This document shows positions 25,071 through 35,129 of a stretch of 64,000 nucleotides of DNA, in pieces. The notes beneath the pieces are model-generated. The model had not been told where the DNA came from and did no database searches. It saw only the letters and a list, made by a program, of their open reading frames with translations. Source of the stretch: Gaeumannomyces sp. JS-464 (lineage: Eukaryota; Ascomycota; Sordariomycetes; Magnaporthales; Magnaporthaceae); NCBI GenBank assembly GCA_002197995.1, contig NGZR01000004.1:4278001-4342000 (forward strand), read 5' to 3'. The position numbers were made by a program, and so were the translations under genes. Within the stretch, counting starts at the first letter, position 1; each line of letters opens with the position of its first letter.

Positions 25071-25439
25071 CAATCCTCCCCTTTCTAAAGGCACGTCCCG
25101 AGACCTTCCTAGGCCTTTAGGCCAACCGTGGTTTCTTGCGTACTGAGGGTTCCTGGTCAGCCATTCTTTTGGTGGAGGCTATCGTAACAGGGGGCACGCG
25201 TTCGTCCCTAGGTTTTCGGGGTATCGTTGGTGGAAGGCCACGACCTTGGCCTTAGCCCCTTCGCCATTAAAATGCTCCCAAGGCTCCCATGTTTTATCCC
25301 GTTCCTTCGGGTATCCTTCCCACCTTACGCGGTATAACACTTTTCCCTAAGGGCTAATTATGGAATTTTCCACCCTTTCGACGGTGTACTTTCCCTTTAT
25401 CGGGGGAGCTTCCCGCAAAACCTGGTTAGGGTTAGGCCG

Positions 25440-28400
25440 TGCTTAAATGCCAGCGCGGTAGGGCTTTATAAGTAACACGTGGAAAGCGTCGTGGATTTTC
25501 CAGGTCTTTGGCAGGGTTAAGCGGATTGCGGAAAGGGAAATTACCTTTGAGATTCGAAAAGGGCCGAGCATTTTTAAGTCGAGTTTCTTGGCAGGGCGGC
25601 GAGTTTTAACGTGGCGGGCGTTAAGCATAACGAGCTGTCCTTCGGTTAAAACCGGCAAAAAGCCTCGCTTTTTATTTGCCTAGTGCTTTATTCGTTTTCG
25701 TGCTTTTTTAAAGCAGCCTTTGGCCTTTTGGTGTACCTGGGTTATCCAATGGCTATATAGCCTGCTATTTGGGTTCCTTGTACGACCCGGGAGTGGAAGA
25801 TTATTAAACGCTGGGTAATATTTATAATTAGCGAAAAAAGGAGTAACGGTAATATTTGCAAAAGAAGTATTATTATAAGCAAATTCCGCTATAAAAAAGA
25901 AATCGACCTAATTGGTTATTTCGTAATTAACGAATAAACGAAAGTAGGCTTTTAAGCTTTGGTTAAGTTTTTCGGTTTATCCATCCGTTTAAAAGTGAAA
26001 AGCCGTGCTTATTTTAGGCCTAATTCCGACCAAACGGAGGAAATTTTTTATAAATGGCTCGTAAACCTGGAATTTTTATCGGAAATAATATCCAATGGCA
26101 TACCGTACAATCGCCAATATTTTTTAGCAAATATACGAATAAAATCATCCGTTTTTTACTTTTTATTTTAAAAAGTACGAAATATGCCATTTTAGTAAAT
26201 GGGTTTACCATTACCCAAATTAAATTACAATCGTTATTTAAAGGGAAATCCGTAATAAAGTTTATAACCACAAACTTCCAAGGCTGGTAATGCAGCTTTA
26301 TGGGTTAAAGGGGTCCAAATGGTGCATGCTTTAAGGCCTTTTTTTTAGCACTTTAGGCAATTCCGCACGTATTCCCGAACGCTCCTATCGATATCCGGCC
26401 ACTAAAAATGGCGCGTAATTAATTCGAGGGTTTTATCCATCCCTATATGTCCGGCGATTTTAATGTTATATTCGAACTTAAAAACTTTTTTTTATAAAGC
26501 CGTTGGCATTTACAGTTTGTTTTTGCGGTATAGGAATTCATTTTTTACCTTTTTATCCTTTTTTAGCCCTTGCAAATGGCCTTGGTACTCGGGATCCGAT
26601 TCGCCGGTTTTGCGGATTTTATTAGTAAATTTCGTAATCCATTGTATTGTAAAAATATTACAAAGTTTAGCGGTTACGAGGAGCATTAATAATGGCTTTT
26701 AGCCTTTTTTTATCGTATTTTTCGTCGTTAAAACCGCTATTTTTGCTTTTGGAAAGTGTTTTTTTTGCAAAATCGTCGTAATCGGCTAATTTTCACTCCC
26801 CCTTTTTTAAGCTTATATTAAGCTAGTTTTAATAGCACATCGGCCTTATTATTTTGCTTGCCCGGCTTATAATGGATTATAAAATTATAACTTAATAATT
26901 GCTAAGCCCATTTTGCTTACCGCTTGTTTAAAACTTTAGCGGTAAAAAAGTACTCCAAATTCCGGTAATCCGTATAAACTTTTATCCGATATTTTGCTTC
27001 CTCGAAATAATAGCGCCATTTGCCGAAATTATTAACAATGGCCAAAAGTTCCTTATTATAAATCTCGTAGTTGATTTTCGCGAAAGTCATTTTGCGAAAG
27101 TGGAAGGTGATAGGATAAAGCTTATTAGTCGCAAAGTTTCGTTAAAAAAGGACCGCGTTATAAGCAAAATCCGACGAGTCGGTTTCCATTTGTGCGGGAA
27201 GCTTCGGGTTAAAATGCCGAAAAATCGGGGGTATCGTAAACGCTTTTTTAAATAGCTCGAAAGCTTGCTGCATTTCCCCAATCCATAACCACTGTGCTTT
27301 AAAAAGGGAGTTGGCCGTAGTTAATGGCCGAACGATAAATAAAAAGTCCCTAATAAACCTTTTGTAAAAGTTGGCAAAGCTAACGAACGATTGGCAGTTT
27401 TTTAGCGTTTTCGGGGCTTCCTAATTAAGGATGGCCTAAACCTTATTATTGGATATGGAAATGCCTTATAAGCCGATAATATGTCCTAAAAATTCGACTT
27501 TTTAGGTTAATTAAACGCATTTTCGGGAAGCCACGGCGAGGTGGTAGTTCGTAAATCGTTACAAAATTTCCTTAATTAATTCGTCGTGCTACTTTTTCGT
27601 TTCCGCGTAAATTAAAAGATTATCGAAATATACCAATAAGCCCGCGTTAATTAAATTTATAAAAATATGGTTTATAAAGCTTTAAAAGGTAACTGGGGCA
27701 TTAATAAGTCCTATCGGCATAACGGTAAATTCGAAAAGTCCGTATTTGCAACGGAATGCCGTAAGCCATTTATGCCCTTCCTTTATGCGGATTAAATTAA
27801 AGCCGGTTTTTAGGTCGATTTTTATCATCCATTTCGCGTTTCGCAGCCTATTTTAAAGTTCGGTAATTAAAAGGATAAAATAGCGGATCGGTATTGTTTT
27901 AAAATTAAGATTTTTATAATCGATAACGGGTCGCAAAAAGTCCAAAAAATCCTTTTTTTCGGCGAATAACAAAAAGGAGCCGACGGCGGAGGTAAACCTG
28001 CGCATCCGTCCTGCTTCCAAGTTTTTTTAAAGCTAAAGCTTAAGGACTTTCAATTTTTAGGCATTCATTTAATACAAAGGTCTTTATATAAGTTTAACTC
28101 CTTTTTTAAAGTTAATCTTATAATTCCAAAGTTGGTAATCCGGTAAGCGCATAGCAGTTTTAGCCGTTATAATAGGGAGGAATTTCTTAAACTTTTTCGG
28201 CACTATATCGAATTTACCGGGGGGCTTAAAGTCCCGTAATTCGTCCTTATATTTTCCGGGGGGTTTAAAGTTTCGGGGCACTATAATGCGTTGCTTAATA
28301 AAAGCGATCGTTACTGGTTCGGTAGTTAGGATGTTTTCGGGCAATAGGGTTTTTGGTTTCCGGGCTTTTAATCGGTTGCATTTTTAACATCCGTTTAACT

Positions 28401-30890
28401 CGAACCGTATATGCTTCGGTTTTTCGAAAAAGCCCAAAAGTTCGTATTTTTTAATCCATTTGTAAAGCATAAAAACATCGAAGTCGAAATCGAAAGGGCT
28501 AACCTCGAAGGTTTTCGTCGTCGTTCGATAGTTTTAATATCGTAGCGTAACATTAAAAAGGAATTACTTCCTTTTTACTTTTGTTAAACCCCTATAAAAG
28601 GCTCCCATAGCCCGTAGGATAGGTCGGTTAACGACGTGTTTAAGCAATATCGCCGTAATTTTATCCGAAATTACGGCGTATCGCTCCCTAAATCGAAAAG
28701 GACTTTAACAAAAATTTCGGGGTAACCTTTTGGTCGGATATATATATCGATAATGGGCTTCCTTTTTTCCATTCTTGCTTCGGTTTTGGTTAAAGCGATT
28801 TTGGATTGTTAGCAATCGAAATCCGATTTCGAAAATTCCTTAAAATATCGGTTTATAACGGGGGAGGCTTATCGTGGCCGGGTTACAACCGCGATTTTAG
28901 CTTTTTTAGGTTCGTAACCCGCGGGTTCGTTAAAAGTAACCCTTTTGTTACTAGCCACCTTAGTTAAAGGCGGAAGGAAATCCTTACCGGCAACGTCCTT
29001 CCTTGCGAAGCATTTTAAAATATGGTAATTTTCCCGTCCATATCGCTAATATGCTGCTTTCGTTTATTTTTTTTGGTTTATATCCTTTTAATCGACGCCT
29101 TTTAGTGCTTATTTAATAAAAAGCCAAATATGGTCCTTTTTATTGCCTATTACGGCCTTTTTAACTGCTGCCGGCTTTAAAAATTAGCTTAGGTTATTAG
29201 CCTTTTTAAAGCTGTTATCGCGGGAACGGCCCGCGTTCGAGCGCTTTTATATCGAAACGGGCCCTTTTTTTCCCGATTGCGACTTTAGCCCCGGGTTTTA
29301 AAGCATAACCTTATGGATCTTTCCGGCTTGCTAAATAGCAGCTAAAAATTCCTCGTCCGTATTAAAAAGGCCTTCCCGTTGCGAATATATAAAACGAGTG
29401 ATTTTTTTTTGCAAAATGCTGGAAATGTATTCTTTAAAAATAACGCCGAACTATTGCATTGCCTTGTTAAGGTCGAAAAGCTCGGTAATATATTGCACGG
29501 TATTACCTTTATATTTAAATTTTCGCATTTTTCGGGCGTTACGATAGTGCTCGGTAGCGTTTTTAAAACGCTCCTAAAGCGCGAACGAATAAGCGCGCCA
29601 GTTATCCTCCAGTTTTATTCCCCGGATAAACCTTATGCGTTAGTAATGCTAAACCTAAACGTTTTTGGTAAAGAAAAACTTAACCCAGTTGATTTTTATA
29701 ATATTATTTGGGAAACTATTCACGTAGGTTTTCACATAAGCTATAACGCGGAGCCATTAGGGTTTAAATGCCGCTAGGTCTTTTCCTGCGTATTTTTTAG
29801 GTTTGTTAAGCTGAATTGGATTAACGATAGCGGTTAAAGCCGTGGATCGGTTAAAACCGTGGCGAAATTCCCAAATAATATCCCGAAATCCCAAATCTTT
29901 AGGCCGTCGGGACATTTTTCGAAGGTTACCCCGACCGCTTCCGCCGTTATTGTTTTTATTATCCGATAACGATTTAAAAAAGTCCGATGGGTTTCCTAAA
30001 GCGGTAACATAATTAAGGGGTTCGTTAAGCGGCCTTGGGAAGGGGCCCCGAATAACCCACTTAAGCTGCCTAAATGGGGGTCCAGCAATAGCGGCGCGGT
30101 ATTATTAATGGGCGGCGGCGGTTATAGCTTTAACCTGCTAACGTTGCAAATTAGCGGAAAACAAAAGGTTTTTATTAAGAATCCCCTATTAGGAAAACGC
30201 GGATTGTTTCATATCCGACTACCTTACGGGTTTAGCCTTAATAAAAGAAACCGGAGCGTCGGCGGGGTTATTAGCTGGTAACCCTTATTAAAACGCGGAA
30301 AGTAACGAGTTCCGTTATAATGCCGATATAATGGTGGAAAAACGGGGTCGAATTCCTTTTTTTTCCATGCGCCGTGCCTCGCGCAAAGTGTCCTTAACAA
30401 GCTGCCGGGTTTCGGAAAGTACCCTTTTTTCCGCAGTAATAAAGTTATTGGGGGAAACATGTTTTTTAGCTATAAGGGCTCGGATTTGCGCCTCCTTTTA
30501 TTCCGCCCATCCTTTAACACCTTTTTTAAAAGAGGCGAACCGCTTCTATAGCTTTTAAAAGCGGTCCTGGTTTGCCCGGGTGGCGTTTTAAAAGTAAGTT
30601 AGGGCTTAAATGCGTACTTCCTATTGTTTTGCCAAAACGGCCACGCTTCCCCACATTTATTAGGCGAACAAATAGCTTTCCGCGGAAATTCTTTGGCAAA
30701 ATTTCTCTTATTATTCTACGGATGCCAATAAGCCCTTTTTATGCATAAAAACGAGGGTGTAATAGCCGTAGGTAATGCTATCGTAGTAAGCCTTAAACTC
30801 GCTAAGTTATCCTTAAACGTCGAATGCTTTTCGTTCGACGCTTTTAAATAAGGCCATAATAGCGCAATGCGTATTAATAAATTCTTATTA
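25440..30890 (-). pseudogene. Gypsy gag-pol remnants
   Basis: Read right to left. Gag-like fragments lie at about 29400-30460. The start of reverse transcriptase is near 28340-28084, where LPDYQLWNYKI resembles the LPxHRxxDHxI entry motif. RT/RNase H remnants are near 27280-27090 (FFGILTRSFPHKW resembles the RNase H start). An integrase core remnant lies at 26270-26020 (INFITDFPLN, VMVNPFTKMAYF). The integrase C-terminal segment is at 25658-25443, where LKMLGPFRISKVI and HDAFHVLLIKPY match the usual KxxGPF and HxxFHVSLLKPY pattern. Many in-frame TAA/TAG codons mark RIP, so no functional protein is possible. Confidence 0.8.
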
Positions 30891-30899
30891 AATGCTAAC

Positions 30900-31212
30900 T
30901 GTCACAAGGGTGCAATGCAGGCTTGGAGGATTGATCTCTATTATGAAAGCTGATAATCTTTCATGGTCTCAAGAGATGCTTAAGGAGCCAGAATCTGCTG
31001 AGGGGATTCTGAAATGACGCCGGGATTAAATAGCCAGATTTAGGTGGCCCGTGCAGGTGGCCCGTCCACTCACGCCATCTCCGTTGGCCCGATTGGTAGC
31101 CCTATTTTAACGACTGGCTCCACTGCTCCAGCGCCTACTTTCTGCAGGCGCTTGGGCCTCCGTGGCCCTTGTGAGGCTATTCCTAAGAACCCCTGGTCGC
31201 TTCCGTGTGACA
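30900..31212 (-). repeat. Solo LTR inserted inside the gypsy element
   Basis: 313 bp, starts TGTCACAAGG and ends GTGTGACA. It is flanked by its own duplication ctaac (30895-30899 and 31213-31217). It differs from the two LTRs of the surrounding element more than those differ from each other, for example at 30921-30935 and 31005-31025. It is therefore the remains of a separate related insertion that lost its internal part by LTR-LTR recombination. Confidence 0.88.
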
Positions 31213-31217
31213 CTAAC

Positions 31218-31964
31218 CATCCATTCCGGGGGGTCGGACACCTTCCTTAGGGATTAAAAGGCTTCCTAACCCATAGCTTTCTCGAAAGTGGGAGCCGAAT
31301 ATAAGATAAAAGCCCCGCGTCGTCGGTTATAGGGACACTTATAAATGGCGGTAAGGGGGAATTCCCCGGGTTGGCCTTTAAGGTCCGGGACGAGTCGCTT
31401 TGGGCCGGCATACTAAACGATAGCGTATGGGCGACACGGAGGGACATAATATCCTACTCGTAGGTCTCGATTCGGACCGCGTAACTTTGGACCTCCTTTT
31501 GCGTTTGTTTAAAAGCTACGTTAATTTAACTAACTTTGGCCCTTATCGCGTCGATGGACTTTTTAGCTCCTTTGGCGATTGTTTAAAGCCTATCGTCGAA
31601 ATCCTCGAACCGTCCCTCGATCGCAGTGGTCTTTTAATCCAAACGTTCGAGATTTTCGTCGTATTCCGCTTTACTGCTGTTTTCGTCGGTGGATCCCTAA
31701 TTAGTGCCGATCGCTAAAAGCGGGGCAGCAAGTGCAAATGGAAGTGCCGATGCTACTAGCGGTGCAGCGGGTTGGGTCTTCGCAGGCGGCTGCGTAAAAG
31801 CCGTTTGCGGAGGGTTGGAAAGTGCCGTAACGTCGGGAGCCGACCGTAACTGTCGGCCTAATCGCGACTAAAAAGGGTTGGATTGCTTAAGTAGTACCTT
31901 CCAAAGCTTAAAAGGAAAGGTAATAGGTACTACTAAACGGTCCTAAATAAAATGAAAGATTATT
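31218..31964 (-). other. 5' internal region of the gypsy element
   Basis: About 750 bases between the solo LTR and the 5' LTR. It should hold the primer-binding site and the start of gag. A short minus-strand frame at 31447-31247 could be gag sequence; no motif is recognisable. Confidence 0.45.
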
Positions 31965-32278
31965 TGTCACAAAGGTGCAATGCAAACTTAAAAGGATTAA
32001 TCTCTATTATAAAAGCTAATAATCTTTCATAGCTTTAAAAGATGCTTAAGGAGCCAAAGTTTGCTAAAGGGATTTAGGAAGGACGCGGGGGTTAAATAGC
32101 CAGATTTAAATGGCCCGTGCCGGTGGCCCGTCCACTTGCGCCACCGCCGTTAGCCCGATTGGTAGCCCCATTCTGACGACTGGCTTCACTGCTCCGGCGC
32201 TTACTATTTGCAGGCGCTCGGGCCTTTGGGGCCCTTGTAAGGCTATTCCCATGGATCCCTAGGCTCCTCCGTGTAACA
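31965..32278 (-). repeat. Gypsy element 5' LTR (right copy)
   Basis: 314 bp, pairs with 24757-25070. It carries extra G-to-A changes (for example at 31981-32045) and a final GTAACA where the partner has GTGACA, as expected from RIP. Confidence 0.92.
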
Positions 32279-32417
32279 CGTACAGGGTTACAGGGATAAT
32301 AAACGTTAAATCGGTGGATTTAACAAGAGGGGTTAGCCAGGGTATAAGCCAGGGGGGTAAGGGTACACAGCCTGCCGCACAATTTGTAGTAGAAATCAAT
32401 GTATTGCAACTGACCGT

Positions 32418-33480
32418 TTAATAATCAATATGATCACCTCCGTTAGCCTTTACCATTTGCAGCCTCCGTATTATAGAACGGGCCAATCTCTCCAAAAAAT
32501 CAGCAGGCACGGCCTCCCAAGCAGCCTGGACCGCTGCCCTAAGCTGCAAAGGTGTTAATTTTTGCAAATCATAGTGGTTTTCCAGCCAATCTTTCATATA
32601 CCTCCATAGGTTTTCAATAGGGTTAAGGTTTGGACTGTTGGGAGGCCAAAGGAACGTTATAATCTCAAGGTCCCTTAGCCACTTTTTGGTTATCCGTAAC
32701 GAGTGTGTAAAAGCGTTGTCTTGTTGGAAATACAAACGCGGACACCTTTGGGCTTCCAGCCAGTTAAAAACCAAAGGAATTATACGTTTGCAGTACTCGG
32801 GGGCGTTAATACTTGTCTGGTCAAGCCAGAAGTAGCTTGGCCCTTTAACCCTGCAAACGAGCCCCAAACATAAACCCGTGGCCCTTTTGTTTTATTAGTG
32901 CAAAAGTAGCCGGATCCTCGCAGTCGTGCACTGTAATATATCGTTGGCCTTTTAAGGGTTGGTTAAAGTACCAAACCTCGTCGGACCAAAAGAAAGGGCC
33001 AAACCCGCCTTGTATCCAATGCTCCTTTGTTGGATATTTCTCCAAGGCCCAATTCGCAAAGTTAACCCGTAGTTGGCGCGTTTTGGGAGAAAGAGGGAGC
33101 TTAACACCTTGTCGCACTCGTTTATAGTGCAGGGAAGCCATGAGAGAATGCATGGCAGTGGTGCCCCAATCCAGGAACCCAGGGACTAGATACCGGAGGT
33201 CAGCCCAGGGAATCTGGCGAGGGTGTGCAGGAACTCTTGCAGTGCACGTATTTGTTCCTCGGTGGCCTCTTTTCTAAGACCCGACTTGCCGGCCTTCCGC
33301 GGAGTAAGCGGTCCTTGACAGGCCCATTAAACCTGCCGGTAGGTAACTCCAAGGGCCCGGGCAATCTCTGCATACGGCCAACGCGCGTATTCGTAAAGGG
33401 TACGTATCTTTATTTTGGTATCGCGATCGAGCTCTTTGGCACGTTGCCTGGGAAGGGTTAAGGGGCCCAACGGGAAGGCG
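32418..33480 (-). pseudogene. Tc1-type transposase (DD34E), broken
   Basis: The N-terminal helix-turn-helix is visible near 33450-33330 (YAEIARALGVTYRQV). The catalytic core follows with the first Asp in FFWSDEVWYF, the second in YFQQDNAFTHSL and the Glu in NLNPIENLW. Exactly 34 residues separate the second Asp from the Glu, which defines Tc1-type enzymes. The C-terminus is complete at 32418. The frame breaks near 33150-33330 and twice near 32845-32870 (the WGSF motif is in a third frame). The catalytic residues are kept and there are few RIP-type stops, so this is one of the younger insertions. Confidence 0.85.
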
Positions 33481-33497
33481 GGTGGGAGGCGTCGAGG

Positions 33498-33547
33498 GTC
33501 GCGGAGGGAGGGCCGGTCGCGGAGGGAGGGCCGGTCGCGGAGGCAGG
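33498..33547. repeat. 18-bp tandem repeat in the Tc1 element
   Basis: The unit gtcgcggagggagggccg occurs at 33498, 33516 and, partly, at 33534, followed by a gc-alternating tract near 33558-33571. Confidence 0.85.
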
Positions 33548-33620
33548 TAGGGTACCCAGCGCGCGCGCGCGTCGGGAGTCGAACTTGGCGTCTGCCGGGC
33601 ATGCAATTGAAAAGGCATTT

Positions 33621-33745
33621 GATTGAAGGTATCGCGGTGCAAATCGCCGGCGTTGGAGGGAGTTGATTAAAGGTATCGCGGTGCAAATTGCCGGCGTTGT
33701 TGAAGGGAATCGCGTGCGATTGAAGGTATCGCCGTGCAATTGGGC
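33621..33745. repeat. Imperfect 43-54-bp repeat at the 5' end of the Tc1 element
   Basis: Units starting gatt(g/a)aaggtatcgc at 33621, 33664 and 33718, each followed by ggtgcaaat or a variant. They lie between the transposase and the right inverted repeat, where transposase-binding repeats are found in some Tc1 elements. Confidence 0.75.
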
Positions 33746-33921
33746 CGGGCCGGGGTCTCAAACGGTGGAATTCTATTGGGTTCCACGGCGTTTATGCGAA
33801 TGGGCTCGTGGGTAGAGATACATTAATTTGATAGGTTTTTCTATGGGAAAAAATGTAGCTGAATACGTGGCCTAATTAGGAAAGACCCACAAATTTAACG
33901 TTTATTATCCCTGTGACCCTG

Positions 33922-34640
33922 TACAGTGTCTGCAGTGTCTGCATTGGGTGTTCCCATGCCTGCAGGTCGTCGTATGCTTGCAAGTCCGGGGGTGCTCATT
34001 GAATATGGCCTTCCCCTCCGTGTTCACCTCGCAGTCAAAGTCACCAGCCGGCATCGGCATCCCGTCCTGGAGCATGATGGTGCTGCGCTGCCGGGGGAAC
34101 TCAAACTCGTTCCAGCTCGCGTTTTCGAGATCCTCGTCGAAGTTCAGCTTGAGCCCGAATTTGTGCTGCAGCCCCGGCTCTGTGGCGGACCGGGCAAAGT
34201 CGTCGAGGACAGGCTGGATGCCGGTCAGGTCGGGGGCCTCGCTGTTGGAGTACTCGAATGCCTGAAGGTTTCCCGCCTGGTCCACAAAGTAGTGGATACC
34301 TCGAAGCTTGGCGTTGTTGTTCGCATGCACAGGCTTCATCGTTTGAACCATGCCGTATCCAGGGACCGACATCTTGTCGAAAACCACGACCTCATTCTCG
34401 CGGGTGTCGAAGTGCTTGTGAATCAGCCGAATGGTGACCTCCTTTGGAGTTTGGCAAGAGGCTGCGAAGGTCTTCGAGATCTTTGCTGTAGTCATCGGGG
34501 ACTTCGAAGACCTCATGAATATGAGGCAGCGAGTTGTAGATGCTGGAAGGCACCAAAGTGTCGAGCAGGACAGCCGTTGCTAGCTGGATAGGGTTGCTTG
34601 GGTAGGAGGAATATATGATAATGAAGATATGTCGAGGGCA
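33922..34640 (-). pseudogene. 5' part of the host gene disrupted by the Tc1 element
   Basis: Minus-strand coding sequence. It opens with a well-formed stretch (ATAVLLDTLVPSSIYNSLPH), changes frame near 34440-34450, then continues (EVTIRLIHKHFDTRENEVVV, DKMSVPGYGMVQT). It ends in a Cys/His-rich segment (CKHTTTCRHGNTQCRHCRHC) directly at the TA where the Tc1 element begins. The C-terminal part lies 9.2 kb away at 24623-24755. No start codon is visible upstream of 34600, so a first exon is missing or unrecognised. The Cys/His segment could bind metal. I do not recognise the family. There is no RIP in the fragment itself. Confidence 0.75.
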
Positions 34641-34773
34641 AAGTCTTGTTCGTAGTTAGGACAGCTGAGAGGGCTTGGTGGATGTGTTTTTAAAGGCGTG
34701 ACTGTCACTAGAATATCGACACGGTGACCCCTTTTCACCCCCAAATCCAGGACGGCCGCTATTCTGGCCTAAC

Positions 34774-34895
34774 ATGGCACCCGCTTTCGATGCAGAGCTC
34801 ATCGAAAAGCTCACCGATGAAATCAACAACGGACACGCCCACCGCTCCGGGCAGCCACAGCTCAACATCAAACTCGCTAGTGTCACGTTGTACGA
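34774..34895 (+). pseudogene. First exon or 5' fragment of a divergent host gene
   Basis: ATG at 34774 in good context (aacATGg) opens about 40 clean codons (MAPAFDAELIEKLTDEINN to VTLYDH), then the frame ends near a possible donor (cag/gtgtgc at 34893). The Mutator-like element starts 70 bases further on. The continuation, if any, would be right of 58571, but I do not find it there. It diverges from the disrupted gene at 33922-34640, with about 130 bases between them. Confidence 0.5.
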
Positions 34896-34967
34896 CCACA
34901 GGTGTGCAAGCGCTATTAGTCCAGCGCGTCACATAATAGCCCAGCTGTGCAGGCGCCAGATGTCAAA

Positions 34968-35025
34968 GAGGACATTTCGGGGCACGCACCCAAATCTCCT
35001 TTTGCACGCACCTGGCACGTGCACG
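34968..35025 (+). repeat. MULE left terminal inverted repeat
   Basis: 58 bp matching the reverse complement of 58506-58563 with one C/T difference, a RIP-type change. Confidence 0.92.
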
Positions 35026-35129
35026 GTCTGTGCACGCCGGTTTCGGCCCCCACCAAATTTAGCCGGGAATTGAAACTACACATCATTTTCAGCGCAACCC
35101 GCACCGCTTTTACCTGCAACAACAAAAAA

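Larger units (their letters stand above)
24757..32278 (-). mobile_element. Ty3/gypsy LTR retrotransposon (full length, RIP-decayed)
   Basis: 7,522 bp bounded by 314-bp direct LTRs and by the 5-bp duplication cgtac (24752-24756 and 32279-32283). LTRs begin TGTCAC; the left ends GTGACA and the right GTAACA. Differences between the two LTRs that I compared are transitions. A purine-rich tract (minus strand AAAGGGGAGG) abuts the left LTR, so the element runs on the minus strand. Its gag/pol is read only in fragments because of many TAA/TAG stops. The insertion target straddles the left edge of the Tc1 element at 32283, so this element came second. Confidence 0.92.
32283..33921 (-). mobile_element. 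Tc1-type DNA transposon
   Basis: 1,639 bp between two TA dinucleotides (32281-32282 and 33922-33923). The ends are 28-bp inverted repeats (32283-32310 and 33894-33921), starting CAGGGT(T/C)ACAGGG and differing at one base. It encodes a minus-strand DD34E transposase. It is inserted in the coding part of a host gene, and the gypsy element later inserted at its left edge. Confidence 0.93.

Noticed and set aside
29379..29777. Plus-strand open frame of 132 codons in the gypsy element
   Set aside because: It is antisense to gag; open frames on the strand opposite a RIP-decayed gene are common because stops accumulate on the coding strand.
24757..31212. A 6.5-kb gypsy element bounded by 24757-25070 and 30900-31212
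   Set aside because: Flanks do not match (cgtac versus ctaac), while 24757 to 32278 has a perfect duplication and more similar LTRs.
33498..33745. CRISPR-like array
   Set aside because: Repeats are directly adjacent or imperfect without regular spacers, and the sequence is eukaryotic transposon DNA.
33905..34516. ATG at 34516 as the start of the disrupted host gene
   Set aside because: The first about 25 codons from it are out of frame with a better upstream reading (YNSLPHIHEVFEVP) that continues into the gene after a one-base frame change.
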